NCBI GenBank assembly: GCA_027489245.1
Contig: JAIYAC010000015.1
Coordinates: 1 to 64,000 of the forward strand
Reading direction: 5' to 3'
From: Neisseriaceae bacterium
GTDB lineage: Bacteria > Pseudomonadota > Gammaproteobacteria > Burkholderiales > Chromobacteriaceae
DNA: 64,000 bases
Made by a program: the position numbers and the translations under genes
The notes under the pieces: model-generated
What the model was told of the DNA's origin: nothing
The model's input: only the letters and a program-made list of their open reading frames with translations
The model's database searches: none
Part shown: positions 46,985 through 56,076 of the stretch, piece after piece
Numbering within the stretch: position 1 is the stretch's first letter
Layout of the letters: each line of letters opens with the position of its first letter

Positions 46985-47749
46985 ATGTCTTCCTTGTTGA
47001 AGCTCAGGCCGGGCCATGTTGCGCCCATCAACGGCCAGCAAGATCACTCTCGTACCCGTCACGTCACCAACCGCTCTAACCCCATCGTGCGGGGCAAATT
47101 CCCCAGCCTGAAAAATGGGCAGATGGTGCATTACGAAGGGCTGCTAGAACGTGATGCCTTCCTCTGGCTGGAGGCCTCACCCGATATTGAAAGCTACCGG
47201 GAGCAGCCAAATCAGATCTACTTCCCGGATGGCGGGCGCATGCGCCGCTACACCCCGGACATCGAAGCCGTGCTGTGCAGCGGTGAGACTGTCATCATTG
47301 AAGTGAAGCCACTGCACAAGACTCGCGAAGTAGAAATCAAACACAAACTGGAACGTGTAAAAGCCTACTTCGATGCCAGGTCACAGCCCTATGTGGTGCT
47401 GACCGACAAGTTCATCCGCCAGACTCCGCATCTGCAAAACTGGAACTGGCTGATACGACGCATCCCATTCCAGCAGGCAAGCTACCAGGCGGTGCAATTC
47501 GCGCTTCGCACGCTGTCGCCCCATCTTCCTTGCTCGATACAGCATGCCGAACAGGTGCTCAGCGAGCATCGCATCAACGCCTGCCACCTCATGCTGTACG
47601 GGTATCTTCGCGCCGTGTCCCAACATGAACTGTTAACGCAGGAAACGGTTATCGAATTCGGCACCAGTGCAGCACAACAGCAGCTGGCCGGCCTGGCAAA
47701 TTGCACTGACTTCCTGTGGACGCAATCCAAGGAGGTGGGTCATGCGTAG
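46985..47749 (+). CDS. tnsA: TnsA-like transposition endonuclease
   Basis: Protein of 254 residues corresponding to the TnsA subunit that cuts the 5' strands at the transposon ends, allowing cut-and-paste movement. The active-site pattern is visible: RYTPDIEAVL (D92) and VIIEVKP (E106, K108), preceded by an N-terminal helix with conserved Glu. AGGAG precedes the ATG at 46985. It overlaps tnsB by 8 bases. Presence of TnsA suggests cut-and-paste rather than the replicative mode of TnsA-less relatives. Confidence 0.9.
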   Translation: MSSLLKLRPGHVAPINGQQDHSRTRHVTNRSNPIVRGKFPSLKNGQMVHYEGLLERDAFLWLEASPDIESYREQPNQIYFPDGGRMRRYTPDIEAVLCSGETVIIEVKPLHKTREVEIKHKLERVKAYFDARSQPYVVLTDKFIRQTPHLQNWNWLIRRIPFQQASYQAVQFALRTLSPHLPCSIQHAEQVLSEHRINACHLMLYGYLRAVSQHELLTQETVIEFGTSAAQQQLAGLANCTDFLWTQSKEVGHA

Positions 47750-49754
47750 CTTTACATGGCAGGTTGGCCAACTTGTGTCATGGCATGGCGTGGACTACCG
47801 CATCGAAAGGCTGGATGAACACGACCAGGTTTTACTGCAGCGCAGGGATACCCTGGCCCTAGCCGTGCATACGCGCAGTGAACTGCTAGCGCAGTACGCA
47901 GACGGGCTCTTGAAGTTCAAGACGGTGGATGAGGCAGCAAAGACGTGCGCACCAGGTTGGCAGCGACCGCTGGCAGATTTACCGGTGCATGTGCAACAGG
48001 AGCTGGCCAGACGGAAATTCTATATCGACTGGCTATCACGCTTTGATCATACCTACGTAGAGAGTGCCTTGAAGCCGCAGTTGGCGCTGGCTGCCACCGA
48101 GCTGCAAGACAAAAAGCCACCGTCTGTGACGACGGTTTATCGCTGGAAACGCAACTTGCTGTTAGCCGGTGGGGATGTCCGGTCGTTGATTCCGAAATAT
48201 CACCGCCGAGGATCTTCGCTGATCAAAACGTCAGCGATCGTTACCGAGCTGTTTTTAGCCGCGGTTGAAGAAGCTGCAAAACAGACCCCCAAAGCTTCCA
48301 TGAAAACAATCCGTACCATCTTATTCGGCAAGATAGAACAGGAGAACAAGTTCAGGCTGGCAAACGAGCAGTTGAAGATGCCACATCGGTCTACGCTCTA
48401 TCGCCTGTATGGACGAATCGATGCTTACAGTATCACGGTGATGAAGGAAGGCAAGGCCATTGCAGATCAGCGCTTCACCCTTAACAAAACCGGGGTGACA
48501 GTGACAGATATTCTGGAGCGCATAGAGGCCGACCACTCGCCCATAGACTGCTTCCTGATTGACGACAAAACCTGGCTGCCACTGGGGCGACCAACATTAA
48601 CCGTTTTCACGGACTGCTTTAGCCGTATGGTCATCGGCTATTACCTGAGTTTTGGCGGGACATCTGCAGCTGCAGTCATGGGGGGATTACGCCATGCCAT
48701 TCTGCCGAAAAAGCCGGTTCCCGCCTGCATGCCTGGTCTGTCTATCGTCAATACATGGCTATGCCATGGTCTGTTTCAGATGCTGGTAGTCGATAACGGC
48801 CTGGAGTTTCATGGCCAGGACCTTGAAGCTGTCGCGATGGATCTCGGTATTACTCTGCAGTACTGCCCAAAACGACAACCCAGGTATAAAGGGCAGGTCG
48901 AGCGACTGCTCCAAACCATCAATTACGGCTTTGCCCATCAACTCCCAGGTACCAGCTTGGCCAGATTTATCGATCGTGGCGACTACGACCCTCTGAAGCA
49001 TGCGTTGATGACGCTTTCCGAGTTTCAGCACGCCTTCGAAAAATGGTTACTGGACGACTATTCCCAAACGATACATAGAATCACGAAGACAACACCGGCT
49101 GCCAAGTGGAAAGAAGGATTGAGCCGGATCACCCCTAGGCTACCCGCCGATGTCGGCGCCCTCACCCGCAGAATCGGCCTGATCGCTGAACGCTCATTAC
49201 GCAATGACGGTTTCACCCTGAACTGCATCCGCTATAGCAGCAGTGATTTGCAAGCCGCACTGCATCAGTTTGGGCCTGGTATCCGCTGCAGGCTGGCTTA
49301 TGACCCGGAAAATCTTGGCTCGATCGAGGTCTGGCTACCAAACAATGAATCCCCCATCACCGTGCCTGCAGTCAACCAGAACTATGCCCAAGGTTTGACG
49401 CTGTATCAGCACAACCTGCTGCAGCAAGAACTGCGTGAAATGGGCCGGGATGCAGAAGATACCGCGGCACTGGAGCAAGCACGCCTTGCGCTGAGCAAGT
49501 CTGTAGAAGCGCTGATGAATAGTCGTAAGCAAATGCAACGCCGCAAAGCAGCCCGACTACATGGCAAAACCAGCGCTCACCCGGCACGTGAATTCACGCC
49601 GCTACCGGCAAAAGCCATCACATCGGCAGTGCGGGAAGAACGCCCGAGCTCGCCGATTCCCACGTTCACCTCCACCACCAGCGCACCAACAGGCCTGTTC
49701 CCGGCGCAGAGCCTGGCCGCCCATCGTCTTCAGTCAGGAGAGCAGCATGAATGA
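47742..49754 (+). CDS. tnsB: TnsB-like DDE transposase
   Basis: Integrase-fold transposase of 670 residues that recognises the element ends and joins them to target DNA. N-terminal DNA-binding helical domains (about 1-250) precede the catalytic core with D274/D275 (CFLIDDKTW), D351 (LVVDNGLEF) and E387 (GQVERLL). The 35-residue D-E spacing is canonical. A Mu-type C-terminal beta-barrel and a basic tail (SRKQMQRRKAARLH) follow. GGAGG precedes the ATG. The gene overlaps tnsA and tnsC by 8 bases each, indicating one operon. Confidence 0.93.
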   Translation: MRSFTWQVGQLVSWHGVDYRIERLDEHDQVLLQRRDTLALAVHTRSELLAQYADGLLKFKTVDEAAKTCAPGWQRPLADLPVHVQQELARRKFYIDWLSRFDHTYVESALKPQLALAATELQDKKPPSVTTVYRWKRNLLLAGGDVRSLIPKYHRRGSSLIKTSAIVTELFLAAVEEAAKQTPKASMKTIRTILFGKIEQENKFRLANEQLKMPHRSTLYRLYGRIDAYSITVMKEGKAIADQRFTLNKTGVTVTDILERIEADHSPIDCFLIDDKTWLPLGRPTLTVFTDCFSRMVIGYYLSFGGTSAAAVMGGLRHAILPKKPVPACMPGLSIVNTWLCHGLFQMLVVDNGLEFHGQDLEAVAMDLGITLQYCPKRQPRYKGQVERLLQTINYGFAHQLPGTSLARFIDRGDYDPLKHALMTLSEFQHAFEKWLLDDYSQTIHRITKTTPAAKWKEGLSRITPRLPADVGALTRRIGLIAERSLRNDGFTLNCIRYSSSDLQAALHQFGPGIRCRLAYDPENLGSIEVWLPNNESPITVPAVNQNYAQGLTLYQHNLLQQELREMGRDAEDTAALEQARLALSKSVEALMNSRKQMQRRKAARLHGKTSAHPAREFTPLPAKAITSAVREERPSSPIPTFTSTTSAPTGLFPAQSLAAHRLQSGEQHE

Positions 49755-50700
49755 TCTTTTCCAGTCGATTTCTGAGCTCGACGAGATTTATCAGGACTAT
49801 CCGGCCTTCAGCGCGGCGAAGACACAGATCAATCGGGCCATGCAGCTACACCTAAAAACCGGCTTAGCCGAGCATCTGCTGATTACAGGGGAGTCGGGTA
49901 CGGGTAAAAGTACGCTGGTTAAATTGATATCGCAAAAATACCCGCCACACAGCACACCCGAGTCTGATGTGCTTCCGGTTCTGGCCATCAAGATCCCGTC
50001 GGAGGCCACGATTGGCGGCACAGCCGAGCTTATGCTTCGTGCACTGGGCATCGAAAGACCTACGGGTAACAACACCAACAAAACCCACCAGATCATCACA
50101 CTGATCAAGCGTTGCAAGGTACTGATGGTCATGCTGGATGAGGCTCAGCACATTCTGGACAAAGGTGGGGAGCGTACGCACTACCAAGTAGCTGACTGGC
50201 TGAAAAGTCTGATGGATGCCGTAAATGTGCCATTTATCCTGCTGGGGCTACCGCGTTCTCGCACCCTGCTAGCCATTAATGGACAACTTCGCCGCCGCTT
50301 CATGCGTCAGCTTAATCTGCAGATTACCGACCACGGCTCACTCCCTTTACATCGGGTATGCCTTGAGTTGTTTGACGGCCTGCTTCGGTCCCAGCAGATA
50401 AGGCTGACCGAACAGGACTGGGATGATCTGGGCATGCGACTGGTTTACGCCAGCAACGGTACTATTGCGTACCTCAAACGACTGGCCATCGACACAGTCA
50501 CCCTGGCATACGAATCTCAGTCTGAGTTGGTGACTCAGGAGATGCTTACCATGGCGTTCATGGCGCGCATATGGGTTGATTGTCCTGCCGCACTCAACCC
50601 ATTCTCTCGCAGCTTCTGCGGCCGAGCGTTGACCCAGCCAGGGGAGCCTTATGCGCCAGAAGCGATTCCGACTCCGAGCAGAAGGAGGAAAGCAGCATGA
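49747..50700 (+). CDS. tnsC: TnsC/TniB-like AAA+ transposition regulator
   Basis: ATPase of 317 residues that links the target selector to the transposase. Walker A is GESGTGKST (48-56) and Walker B VLMVMLDEAQH (125-135). The sensor region is NVPFILLGLPRSRTLL with the arginine-rich INGQLRRRFMRQL. The start at 49747 follows AGGAG and lies inside the tnsB end. The ATGA overlap with tniQ shows coupling. Length is closer to TniB-type proteins than to Tn7 TnsC (about 555). Confidence 0.92.
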   Translation: MNDLFQSISELDEIYQDYPAFSAAKTQINRAMQLHLKTGLAEHLLITGESGTGKSTLVKLISQKYPPHSTPESDVLPVLAIKIPSEATIGGTAELMLRALGIERPTGNNTNKTHQIITLIKRCKVLMVMLDEAQHILDKGGERTHYQVADWLKSLMDAVNVPFILLGLPRSRTLLAINGQLRRRFMRQLNLQITDHGSLPLHRVCLELFDGLLRSQQIRLTEQDWDDLGMRLVYASNGTIAYLKRLAIDTVTLAYESQSELVTQEMLTMAFMARIWVDCPAALNPFSRSFCGRALTQPGEPYAPEAIPTPSRRRKAA

Positions 50701-52481
50701 GACTGCCCATCCGCCCGAAGGCATATCCGGGAGAAAACTTTGTGGGCTATCTGGAGCGACTAGCCTTTGATAATGGCTTTGCTTCACTGCTCCATTTTTG
50801 CCACGCTATCCATCAGCCAGACCACTCCGGGACGCAACTACTGATGACTGCACTGGACATCGATGCGTTACCCCAATTTAGTGGCAAACCGTTCAGCAAC
50901 CTGCAGTTACCCACCGATAACCTGGGTTTAACATGGCCATTTCTGACACTCCATGACTACCGGGTCTGCATCGATTGCATGGCTGAGGCTACCTGGTGCC
51001 GGCCAGCTTGGGGCCTTCGTTTTATGTGGGCGTGCCCGACCCATGGTTGCTGGTTAATCCAATCCGTAGCACGGTCTTTCAGTCGGGATACCGGTTGGTG
51101 GCGCAAAAACACACCGGTCACGGAGCACGCACCGGAAGACGTTTTGGCACTCTCCGCACTTCTGGAGGCGACTGTCACCCGCCCTGGGCAAGCTTTTATC
51201 GATGCGCGTCTGCCCATGATCCAGATCACGCCTACTACGCAAGAGGTTTGCCGGATGATTGCTTCACTGGGGCGGTTCGAATTGGAGGTTTGCCAGAACA
51301 AACCGAGGCCACATTGCAACCCGGATTATCAGGAGACACGAGCGCTGTTCAATGCAAGCGCGACCCTGCTAAGTAATTGGCCATACTCTCTGTATCATCG
51401 TCTCGACTTGATGCGGTCACAGGCACCGGATGATTTCAGCCTGCAGCGGGTACTCGGCAAATGGATGCAGCCTGCATTCAGGGTACTGACCTCGCCCTGC
51501 TTTCAGTTCCTGCGCAATGCCACTGAGGCTTATCTGAAAGATCATTGGAGCGGAACCCTCTCATCCAGAAACTCCCTGCTAAGCGAAGCGCTACGTGAAA
51601 ACCATGTGCGCATCAGCTTCACTAAAGCCACACGGTACAAGTCAGCTGCGACGCTTCGGGAAATACTCAATACCGATGGAAGCCCGATAGCAGCCGTTGG
51701 CAAAGCACCTCAGCGACGGCTGATTACCTTTGATAGCCAACTGCTAAGCATGGTGCCCGAGATCAAGGCGGAGTATCTGGACTTGCAAAGCAGCGCCAGG
51801 CTCTTGGCATTACCTGAAAACCGGACACGACAAATGGCAAGCTGGGGGATGCTGCCACATGCCGCCACGCCAAGTGAAACCAGCAACCACTGCTGGCGAT
51901 TCAGGCGTAAAGACCTTGATGCTTTTAATGCAAGCTTCGTTCGGCAGCCGCTACCCACTGATATCAAGTGCCTCCGTCTTGAGGGTGTCTTGCGATATTG
52001 GCAACTAGCGGATGAAGAGGCTCGGGACATGCTACACGCCGTGCAAACTGGCGAGCTTTTGCTATACGGCACCTCAGGAGCGCAACTGGGGCAGTGCAAG
52101 CTTGAACAGGCCAAAGTACGCAGTTGGTTAGACTCGTACCGTCGTCAGCATGCGATTGATCTTGCCATTGAAGATGCCGCCAGAGCGCTTGGGGAAAAGG
52201 AAGAGGTGGTCTTCCACCTGGTAAAGCAGGGATTGCTCCCTTCCGTAGCGGCAACCCATCGCAAAGGCAACGCAAGACGGATCACACATGCCGGGATGGC
52301 ACGATTCAGGGAGGAGTACATTGCGCTGATTGAGCTTGCCCGCCAGCAACGACGGCGCACACGAGACCTGCTTGATGAACTGAAGCCCATCTACCCGGTG
52401 ACCGGGCCGACGATTGATGGTGGCCGCAAGTACTTCTACCGTCGTGAAGACCTGGCAACACGCTTACAGGCCCGGAAATGA
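50697..52481 (+). CDS. tniQ: TniQ/TnsD-like target-selection protein
   Basis: Protein of 594 residues. The N-terminal TniQ domain starts LPIRPKAYPGENFVGYLERL and carries the zinc-binding set C91, C94, C113, H116 (CIDC and CPTHG). The long remainder is rich in helix-turn-helix-like segments such as LPENRTRQMASWGMLPHAAT. The length matches TnsD-like proteins that bind a fixed attachment site better than short TniQ proteins that follow a Cas complex. The element lies at the 3' end of gyrB, so this protein may recognise that site; this is inference. It is the last gene of the tns operon. Confidence 0.88.
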   Translation: MRLPIRPKAYPGENFVGYLERLAFDNGFASLLHFCHAIHQPDHSGTQLLMTALDIDALPQFSGKPFSNLQLPTDNLGLTWPFLTLHDYRVCIDCMAEATWCRPAWGLRFMWACPTHGCWLIQSVARSFSRDTGWWRKNTPVTEHAPEDVLALSALLEATVTRPGQAFIDARLPMIQITPTTQEVCRMIASLGRFELEVCQNKPRPHCNPDYQETRALFNASATLLSNWPYSLYHRLDLMRSQAPDDFSLQRVLGKWMQPAFRVLTSPCFQFLRNATEAYLKDHWSGTLSSRNSLLSEALRENHVRISFTKATRYKSAATLREILNTDGSPIAAVGKAPQRRLITFDSQLLSMVPEIKAEYLDLQSSARLLALPENRTRQMASWGMLPHAATPSETSNHCWRFRRKDLDAFNASFVRQPLPTDIKCLRLEGVLRYWQLADEEARDMLHAVQTGELLLYGTSGAQLGQCKLEQAKVRSWLDSYRRQHAIDLAIEDAARALGEKEEVVFHLVKQGLLPSVAATHRKGNARRITHAGMARFREEYIALIELARQQRRRTRDLLDELKPIYPVTGPTIDGGRKYFYRREDLATRLQARK

Positions 52482-52553
52482 CAATGCCCGTTCAACACAC
52501 GATAGCGCAGCTCTGATTGCTGAGTTATGGGACGTGTTGAACGGGCAAAGTCA
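52479..52553. repeat. Long inverted repeat at the tniQ stop codon
   Basis: Two 20-base arms (52479-52498 and 52534-52553) are inverted copies of each other at 18 of 20 positions, separated by 35 bases. The shared core is TGCCCGTTCAACAC. No T run follows. It begins in the tniQ stop codon. It could be a messenger-stabilising hairpin, a protein-binding site or part of a former element end. Confidence 0.6.
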
Positions 52554-52596
52554 TGATACATCGATCCGCCAGCCAAGGAAACCTCTAACAAAATAC

Positions 52597-52628
52597 ACGA
52601 GCCCAAATGCCAAGGCATAAGGGCTCGT
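52597..52628 (-). terminator. Terminator of the 30-residue gene
   Basis: Stem ACGAGCCC / GGGCTCGT with inner pairing TGCC/GGCA, followed on the minus strand by a T-rich run (TATTTTGTT). It lies 12 bases past the stop codon of the small leftward gene. Confidence 0.65.
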
Positions 52629-52640
52629 GCTGGTTAGATC

Positions 52641-52733
52641 CTACTTCTTGCCACCGGGCGGGTTGTTGCCACGCCCACCACCAGACGGTTCACCGGTACG
52701 GCTAGGCCAGTTCGGGTTGGAGTTGTCAGCCAT
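52641..52733 (-). CDS. Gly/Pro/Asn-rich 30-residue protein
   Basis: Starts MADNSNPNWPSRTGEPSGGG, then RGNNPPGGKK. It is low in hydrophobic residues and probably unstructured. A strong AAGGA seven bases before the ATG and a terminator after it support it as a real gene. An in-frame extension upstream to 52895 lacks a site. I cannot name the family. I have the impression that similar NPSGGGRGNNPP micro-proteins are widespread in proteobacteria, but I cannot check that here. It is on the opposite strand to the tns operon. Confidence 0.6.
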   Translation of the reverse strand: MADNSNPNWPSRTGEPSGGGRGNNPPGGKK

Positions 52734-52954
52734 GATAAGTCCTTTCTCAGTTAGCTGGAGCGTTGCGGGTCCAGTTCCGCAGCACACGTCTTGTGTGATG
52801 GGTGCAGTATCCAAGAGGCACCCGCGGACGGTCGATGAACAATCCCGTAAAGTTTTCGATGTGGCAGCGTGCAAGAAATTTACGGGATCGTTCATCGCCT
52901 CCGAAGCATGTTAAGGACATAATCAGGACTCACCTTATTCGATTGGTATGAAAC
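52734..52954. other. Intergenic region between the micro-protein and the ankyrin gene
   Basis: Divergent promoter region. No protein gene is supported. Promoter boxes are not clear to me. Confidence 0.3.
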
Positions 52955-55621
52955 ATGGCTCGTGTTTTTACGCTGGCAGACGCCCTCATTGAAATCCATC
53001 AAAGCCTGGGCCTTGAACGCCCGCAATCGGTGTACCTCAGTCAGCTTCGCTCCATGGACATCCGTCAGGAAAAGTACGCTGAGCTGACTGGCAAACTGAC
53101 CATGGACATCTGCGAAGCGCTGCAACTGGATGACCGTGCAACTGCCTCGGCCATCGACAATATGGAAGAGTTTGCTGCCTTCAACATGGAGCTTGCAGCG
53201 CACACCTGGACGTTCGATGCCAGCCCACAGCAAGTACTGTGGCACTTGCTGGCATACGACTACGTTCCAGCCTTGGCAAGGCGTCTTGCATTCTGGACAC
53301 TGGTCGGTGTGGAGCATGACCGACCTATTGATGCAGGCATGCCTGGTGGCAAGTTCTGGTTCTTGCCAGATATGTCCACCGCCGACAGGGCTACGCTGCC
53401 AATGAAGCATGTACTGGATTGGTTGCTAGACCTGTTGGGTGCGGATTCACATACACGTGCATTTGCCACAGAGGAGAATGCGGACTCCCTGGTACGAAAG
53501 CTGCAAAACTGGCGGCTAAATGGCACGGTCCCCAAGTCTGCCAAAGAGATAGCCGATACCTTCCCGGATAGCCTGGTTCTTAACTTCAAAGGGGCCTTGT
53601 TGCTCGATGAGCACCAAGACCCCGAACATTGCTTTGAACAAACATGCTTGTTTGTTCAAAGCAAGGGGCTCACCGCTGAAGCGCTTCAACATGAAATCCC
53701 AAGATCGAAAACAGAACTGGAAGTCATTCTTTCTGGCCAAGCCGATGCCGATGAAAAAAAACGCTTTGTTACTCTGATGGCACGCCGTTATGCAGCACCA
53801 AGTATGGCATTGATCAGACAGCGCTTGCTGGTTGGCCGCATGATGCAAGATGGCTATCTCCGTCTGATGAAATTTCTCTGCCCTGGTGTTGAGCCAACCT
53901 CGACCAACCCTGCGGAAAACAAGCTGATTCAGCTCCTTGGCCTATTCCAAACTGTCTATGACCTGACAATCCGGGCATGGCAAGAAAATGATAGGGAAGA
54001 AGATCAGAACGTATGGTTTATGAGCCAAATTCCCCCTTGGGATCGCGTAGGCCTGCTTTTATCAATCATGCCAGTTAACCCCGGCCAATCTCATGCACCC
54101 ATGCTTGCAAATGAGTTAAGTAAACGATTTTCCAAACTGACAGAAAATAGTCTGCTTGAGGATTTGGTGATATGGGGACCGGAAGTTGCTGCAGAAATAC
54201 AAAAAAGAATTGCGACCTCGTGGGATGAAGAAAATAAACAGAACAATCAAATTGAACATCTCAAGAGAAAAATAAAATCTGGCTCTCCTTGGCGCGCATT
54301 GCAGTCAGAAACAAAGTTCGAAGTCATTAACCACATTGCACAAACATCTGCTGAGAAACCCAAGTTAAAAGCCATGGCAATCTCCAGACTGAAAGAAGTG
54401 GCAGTAGGTAATCATCAGAAAGCAGGTTACTTTCTTCTTGCACTAGGGCAACTACTTAATGATGTGGATAAGTACCCAAAAGATGCACAAGCACAAGTGG
54501 AAGCCTTGCTCAACGAAGCCGAACCACTACTTGCAACGTACTGGAAAGCTCCCCTGCTACGCTTCAAAGGCAAGCATGCTCTCATGCAGAATAAATTTGA
54601 TGAGGCCAGCGAGCACTTTTTCAATGCTTTTGAAGCTTGTCAGGATCACAGTTTCGGCCCACTACGCCCTGAGATTACAAGAGACTTTTGGGCCTTGATA
54701 ATAAAAGAAAAGGGCTTTAATCTTAAAAAACAAGAAAAATACCACTTAAGTATGGTTCATTTTTTGGGGTTTGATGGTCCGCCAGAATCTTTATTGGACA
54801 CCGCAGCTTGGATTGAACGTTTCTTCTGGAATACGCTGTACAAACCTTACCCCGGATTTGAAAAGGAACCAGATCCGTTAAGAGACGATATTAATATAGC
54901 CTCCATGCTGGCAAATACTGCAATGGAGGATGATGCTACTATTTTTGAGAATTTTCTTTCAAAAAATCTAAACTGCAAAAATAGGACACTGATTGGCGTG
55001 CGAAAGGAAAGCTTCTTAAAAATACTGATTAAGCTCGTACTTGATTCATCAATAGTATTTAGGCGATCGGGCGAAGTTGATAATATGGTAATGCGAAACT
55101 TACGTCGGTCTATATCTGTTCTGGTCTCAAAATGGCCAGGCCAAGCCAAGCTAGCTGACTTTAAAGGCCAAATACCTGCCATGCTGGCTGCAAATGCTGG
55201 TGAGTACGAACTACTAATGGTACTCCTGCCAGCTTCGGATCTTGCAACACAAGATTACAAAGGACGTACCGTGCTTCATGCTGCCGTGGCAGGACGCTCA
55301 CGTCGGTGCGTTCAAGCCGTACTTGATGTTATGGATGACGTAAGCAAAGTGACCAAAGACCATGAAGAACATCACGCGCTTCATACAGCAGTTCGCTTTG
55401 GCGAACCCTCTGTAGTCAAACTTCTGGCAGATGAGTACCCAGGTCTTGTGATCCAGCAAAACGCATATGGACAGAAGCCACTGGACCTTGCACGAAAAAT
55501 CCTGCATGACGTGAGGCAGTGGCGTAGCACCATGCGCCAGCTAGGAAGGGAAACCGGCTCGCAGTCAGACTTTGAAGAGATCGTCCGCTTGCTTAAGGCC
55601 TCCGAGTTGGAACTTGTGTAA
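52955..55621 (+). CDS. Large protein with C-terminal ankyrin repeats (888 residues)
   Basis: I do not recognise the N-terminal 750 residues. They are soluble and mainly helical, with a TPR-like stretch (ALMQNKFDEASEHFFNAFEA) near residue 550. The C-terminal 130 residues contain two to three ankyrin repeats (YKGRTVLHAAVAGRSRRCVQ, EEHHALHTAVRFGEPSVVKL and NAYGQKPLDLARKI). GC content falls in the second half, suggesting a mosaic origin. It is passenger DNA at the right end of the Tn7-like element, where defence genes are frequent, but I see no nuclease or toxin motif. One repeated-word copy (53832-53840) may be chance. A terminator follows at 55661-55687. Confidence 0.72.
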   Translation: MARVFTLADALIEIHQSLGLERPQSVYLSQLRSMDIRQEKYAELTGKLTMDICEALQLDDRATASAIDNMEEFAAFNMELAAHTWTFDASPQQVLWHLLAYDYVPALARRLAFWTLVGVEHDRPIDAGMPGGKFWFLPDMSTADRATLPMKHVLDWLLDLLGADSHTRAFATEENADSLVRKLQNWRLNGTVPKSAKEIADTFPDSLVLNFKGALLLDEHQDPEHCFEQTCLFVQSKGLTAEALQHEIPRSKTELEVILSGQADADEKKRFVTLMARRYAAPSMALIRQRLLVGRMMQDGYLRLMKFLCPGVEPTSTNPAENKLIQLLGLFQTVYDLTIRAWQENDREEDQNVWFMSQIPPWDRVGLLLSIMPVNPGQSHAPMLANELSKRFSKLTENSLLEDLVIWGPEVAAEIQKRIATSWDEENKQNNQIEHLKRKIKSGSPWRALQSETKFEVINHIAQTSAEKPKLKAMAISRLKEVAVGNHQKAGYFLLALGQLLNDVDKYPKDAQAQVEALLNEAEPLLATYWKAPLLRFKGKHALMQNKFDEASEHFFNAFEACQDHSFGPLRPEITRDFWALIIKEKGFNLKKQEKYHLSMVHFLGFDGPPESLLDTAAWIERFFWNTLYKPYPGFEKEPDPLRDDINIASMLANTAMEDDATIFENFLSKNLNCKNRTLIGVRKESFLKILIKLVLDSSIVFRRSGEVDNMVMRNLRRSISVLVSKWPGQAKLADFKGQIPAMLAANAGEYELLMVLLPASDLATQDYKGRTVLHAAVAGRSRRCVQAVLDVMDDVSKVTKDHEEHHALHTAVRFGEPSVVKLLADEYPGLVIQQNAYGQKPLDLARKILHDVRQWRSTMRQLGRETGSQSDFEEIVRLLKASELELV

Positions 55622-55660
55622 GTAGAGAGACCGCGTACCTAAGCACGCGATCAAGATCGA

Positions 55661-55687
55661 CAAAAGACCTGCAAATGCGGGTCTTTT
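55661..55687 (+). terminator. Terminator of the ankyrin gene
   Basis: Stem AAAAGACC / GGTCTTTT with a TGC/GCG inner part and a T run at the 3' side. Confidence 0.8.
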
Positions 55688-55689
55688 TC

Positions 55690-55889
55690 ATTTCGCTGCC
55701 AATGGATGTTTTTGCAGGATTAGTGCGACGTTGACAGACAGTTTGCAAGAACTTTGCAACAAGACCAGAAGGCATGTCGTGCAGAAAGTGCTCAGAACCA
55801 CGGCTGGCTTAGCATCATTTTTCAGGTATGGCGCGACACGACAAATGACACAGTTAGTGAAATTTTTGACAGATTAGTAAAATTGCACA
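55690..55889 (-). repeat. Right end region of the Tn7-like element
   Basis: Read on the minus strand from 55889 the sequence begins TGTGCAATTTTAC and has TGTC units at short spacing (CTAATCTGTC, CTAACTGTGTC, ATTTGTCGTGTCG). Further in are CTTGCAAACTGTC, TTGTTGCAAAG and ATCCTGCAAAAA. The start resembles the left end, TGTGTAAATTGTCG, and the inner blocks resemble its repeats in inverted orientation. The outermost base could be 55850 (ending GACA) instead of 55889. Confidence 0.5.
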
Positions 55890-55899
55890 GATAGAAATA

Positions 55900-55931
55900 A
55901 TGAAAAAAGCTCCCTAGGGAGCTTTTTTCAT
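55900..55931. terminator. Perfect 32-bp palindromic terminator
   Basis: ATGAAAAAAGCTCCCT followed by its exact reverse complement, with A and T runs on the two sides, so it works in both directions. It lies just outside the right end of the element and may be the original gyrB terminator. Confidence 0.85.
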
Positions 55932-56076
55932 GTCATCCATGTTCACTTCATGCCCATCTTCTTGAACTGCACTCAGTCTCAAGGCCCAACTTGTTATTAA
56001 CCAGTTCTCGGCCAAAGCCGCCTGTTAGCAAGCCTATAAGTTACGGCCGGTTTACACAGAATTTCGGACAGGCCCT
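55932..56076. other. Short gene-free stretch with an IS-like end
   Basis: No gene seen. The bases 56050-56075, read on the minus strand as GGGCCTGTCCGAAATTCTGT and then GTAAAC, look like an IS256-family terminal repeat. The transposase is absent, so it would be a solo end or remnant. It directly abuts the stop codon of the TIR gene. Confidence 0.4.
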
